From an uncultured Clostridia bacterium (GTDB lineage: Bacteria; Bacillota; Clostridia; Oscillospirales; CAG-272), in contig CAMETB010000031.1 in NCBI GenBank assembly GCA_945936265.1, forward strand, positions 1-12,374: a DNA stretch of 12,374 bases. The letters are read 5' to 3'. Position numbers and translations under genes: made by a program. The notes under the pieces were generated by a model. It searched no databases. It saw nothing but the letters and a program-made list of their open reading frames with translations, and was not told the DNA's origin. Positions 11,876 to 12,374 of the stretch are shown here, in pieces (the first letter of the stretch is position 1; every line of letters begins with the position of its first letter).

Positions 11876-12304
11876 CTATCTCTTAACTCGTTTTGATAAA
11901 TGAAGTTCATTATCATCTACATAACCAAGTTTATTATATACAGATTGTGCAACAAGATTTTCTTGTCCTGTTAAGAGTTCGTACTCATGAAGTGGATAAT
12001 TCTTACTGCAATAATTTTCTGCAAAAATAATCATTTCACTCGCAATCCCTCTATTTCTATATGTCGGTTTAACATACACTTCCGTAATTTCAGGCATATA
12101 TTCATCATAGCAGAAGGACTTTTTAAGTTGAACACATACAAATCCTACTAATATATCATCTTCATCAGCAACGATAACAACCTCCTGTTTATTACTCACA
12201 AGAGAATTTCCAATATTATCTATGCTTGTTTCACCTTCACCATTAAATTCGTTATTTAAGATATTTAATTGCTCTGCATCATTTACCGTTGCAATTCTTA
12301 CCAT
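11876..12304 (-). CDS. GNAT-family N-acetyltransferase
   Basis: The 142-residue protein matches GCN5-related acetyltransferases, which transfer acetyl from acetyl-CoA to an amine. Motif A is visible as EVYVKPTYRNRGIASEMI (75-92) with the CoA pyrophosphate loop R83-N-R-G-I-A88, and the C-terminal motif B region as NLVAQSVYNKLGYVD (116-130). The start 'MVRIATVNDAEQLNIL' is typical. The length is slightly short but complete. GGAGGTG lies 6 nt before the ATG. The substrate cannot be predicted; small single-domain members modify antibiotics, protein N-termini or small amines. It shares with hsp20 the more AT-rich composition of the right end and is separated from it by about 290 nt. The stop is TAG. 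Confidence 0.88.
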   Translation of the reverse strand: MVRIATVNDAEQLNILNNEFNGEGETSIDNIGNSLVSNKQEVVIVADEDDILVGFVCVQLKKSFCYDEYMPEITEVYVKPTYRNRGIASEMIIFAENYCSKNYPLHEYELLTGQENLVAQSVYNKLGYVDDNELHLSKRVKR

Positions 12305-12350
12305 AATTACACCTCCATCAAATTCGAGTTTTCTGTTATTTTGCTCTTTT

Positions 12351-12356
12351 ATTGTA
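12351..12356 (-). promoter_or_regulatory. Possible -10 box of the GNAT gene
   Basis: TACAAT on the minus strand about 47 nt upstream of the ATG. The matching -35 box would lie at or just beyond the end of the window, so it cannot be confirmed. Confidence 0.4.
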
Positions 12357-12374
12357 TCACACCAAATCTAGATA

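Overview
The window looks like accessory-poor chromosome from an uncultured, probably gut-associated Clostridia (Bacillota). The evidence is a Zn-type ribosomal protein L32 behind a YceD-like gene, low-to-moderate GC, Firmicutes-type AGGAGG ribosome binding sites, vegetative TTGACA-17-TATAAT promoters, short lipoproteins with a 'SC' lipobox and a CIRCE element. I would not assign a family with confidence. Most genes lie on the minus strand; only yceD-rpmF and one small membrane protein gene are on the plus strand.

Layout, left to right. Positions 1-1230: the first 60% of uvrB on the minus strand, cut by an in-frame TAA although the frame beyond the stop still reads like UvrB to the window edge. 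Positions 1360-2183: a one-TM hypothetical protein (minus) whose promoter is back-to-back with the promoter of yceD. Positions 2217-3034: yceD-rpmF and a hairpin terminator. Positions 3056-4192: a SprT-like zinc metalloprotein (minus), diverging by 34 nt from a two-TM hypothetical (plus). Positions 4191-5646: an operon of a Nudix hydrolase and an EamA-type transporter coupled by ATGA. Positions 5679-8440: a complete polar amino-acid ABC importer operon (binding protein, permease, ATPase) with a consensus promoter, an intercistronic stem-loop, and a 3' tail holding two 47-nt hairpin repeats and a strong terminator. Positions 8581-10916, continuing to about 11175: an operon of a 5'-truncated histidine phosphatase, a lipoprotein, an ADP-ribose-type Nudix hydrolase and a CPBP membrane protease. 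From about 11175 to the end: a truncated HrcA/CIRCE-controlled Hsp20 gene and a GNAT acetyltransferase in visibly more AT-rich DNA.

The most interesting item is the ABC importer. Its lipoprotein appears to be a circular permutation of the usual amino-acid binding protein: the segment normally at the C-terminus sits directly after the lipobox, and the protein stops where that segment would normally begin. The partner ATPase also carries an extra lysine-rich insertion of about 34 residues between Q-loop and signature motif.

Two places need caution as possible assembly or mutation artefacts: the stop codon in uvrB near position 28, and the join near 11175, where the 3' end of hsp20 is lost and a histidine phosphatase lacking its 5' part begins. 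The sequence right of that join may come from another organism.
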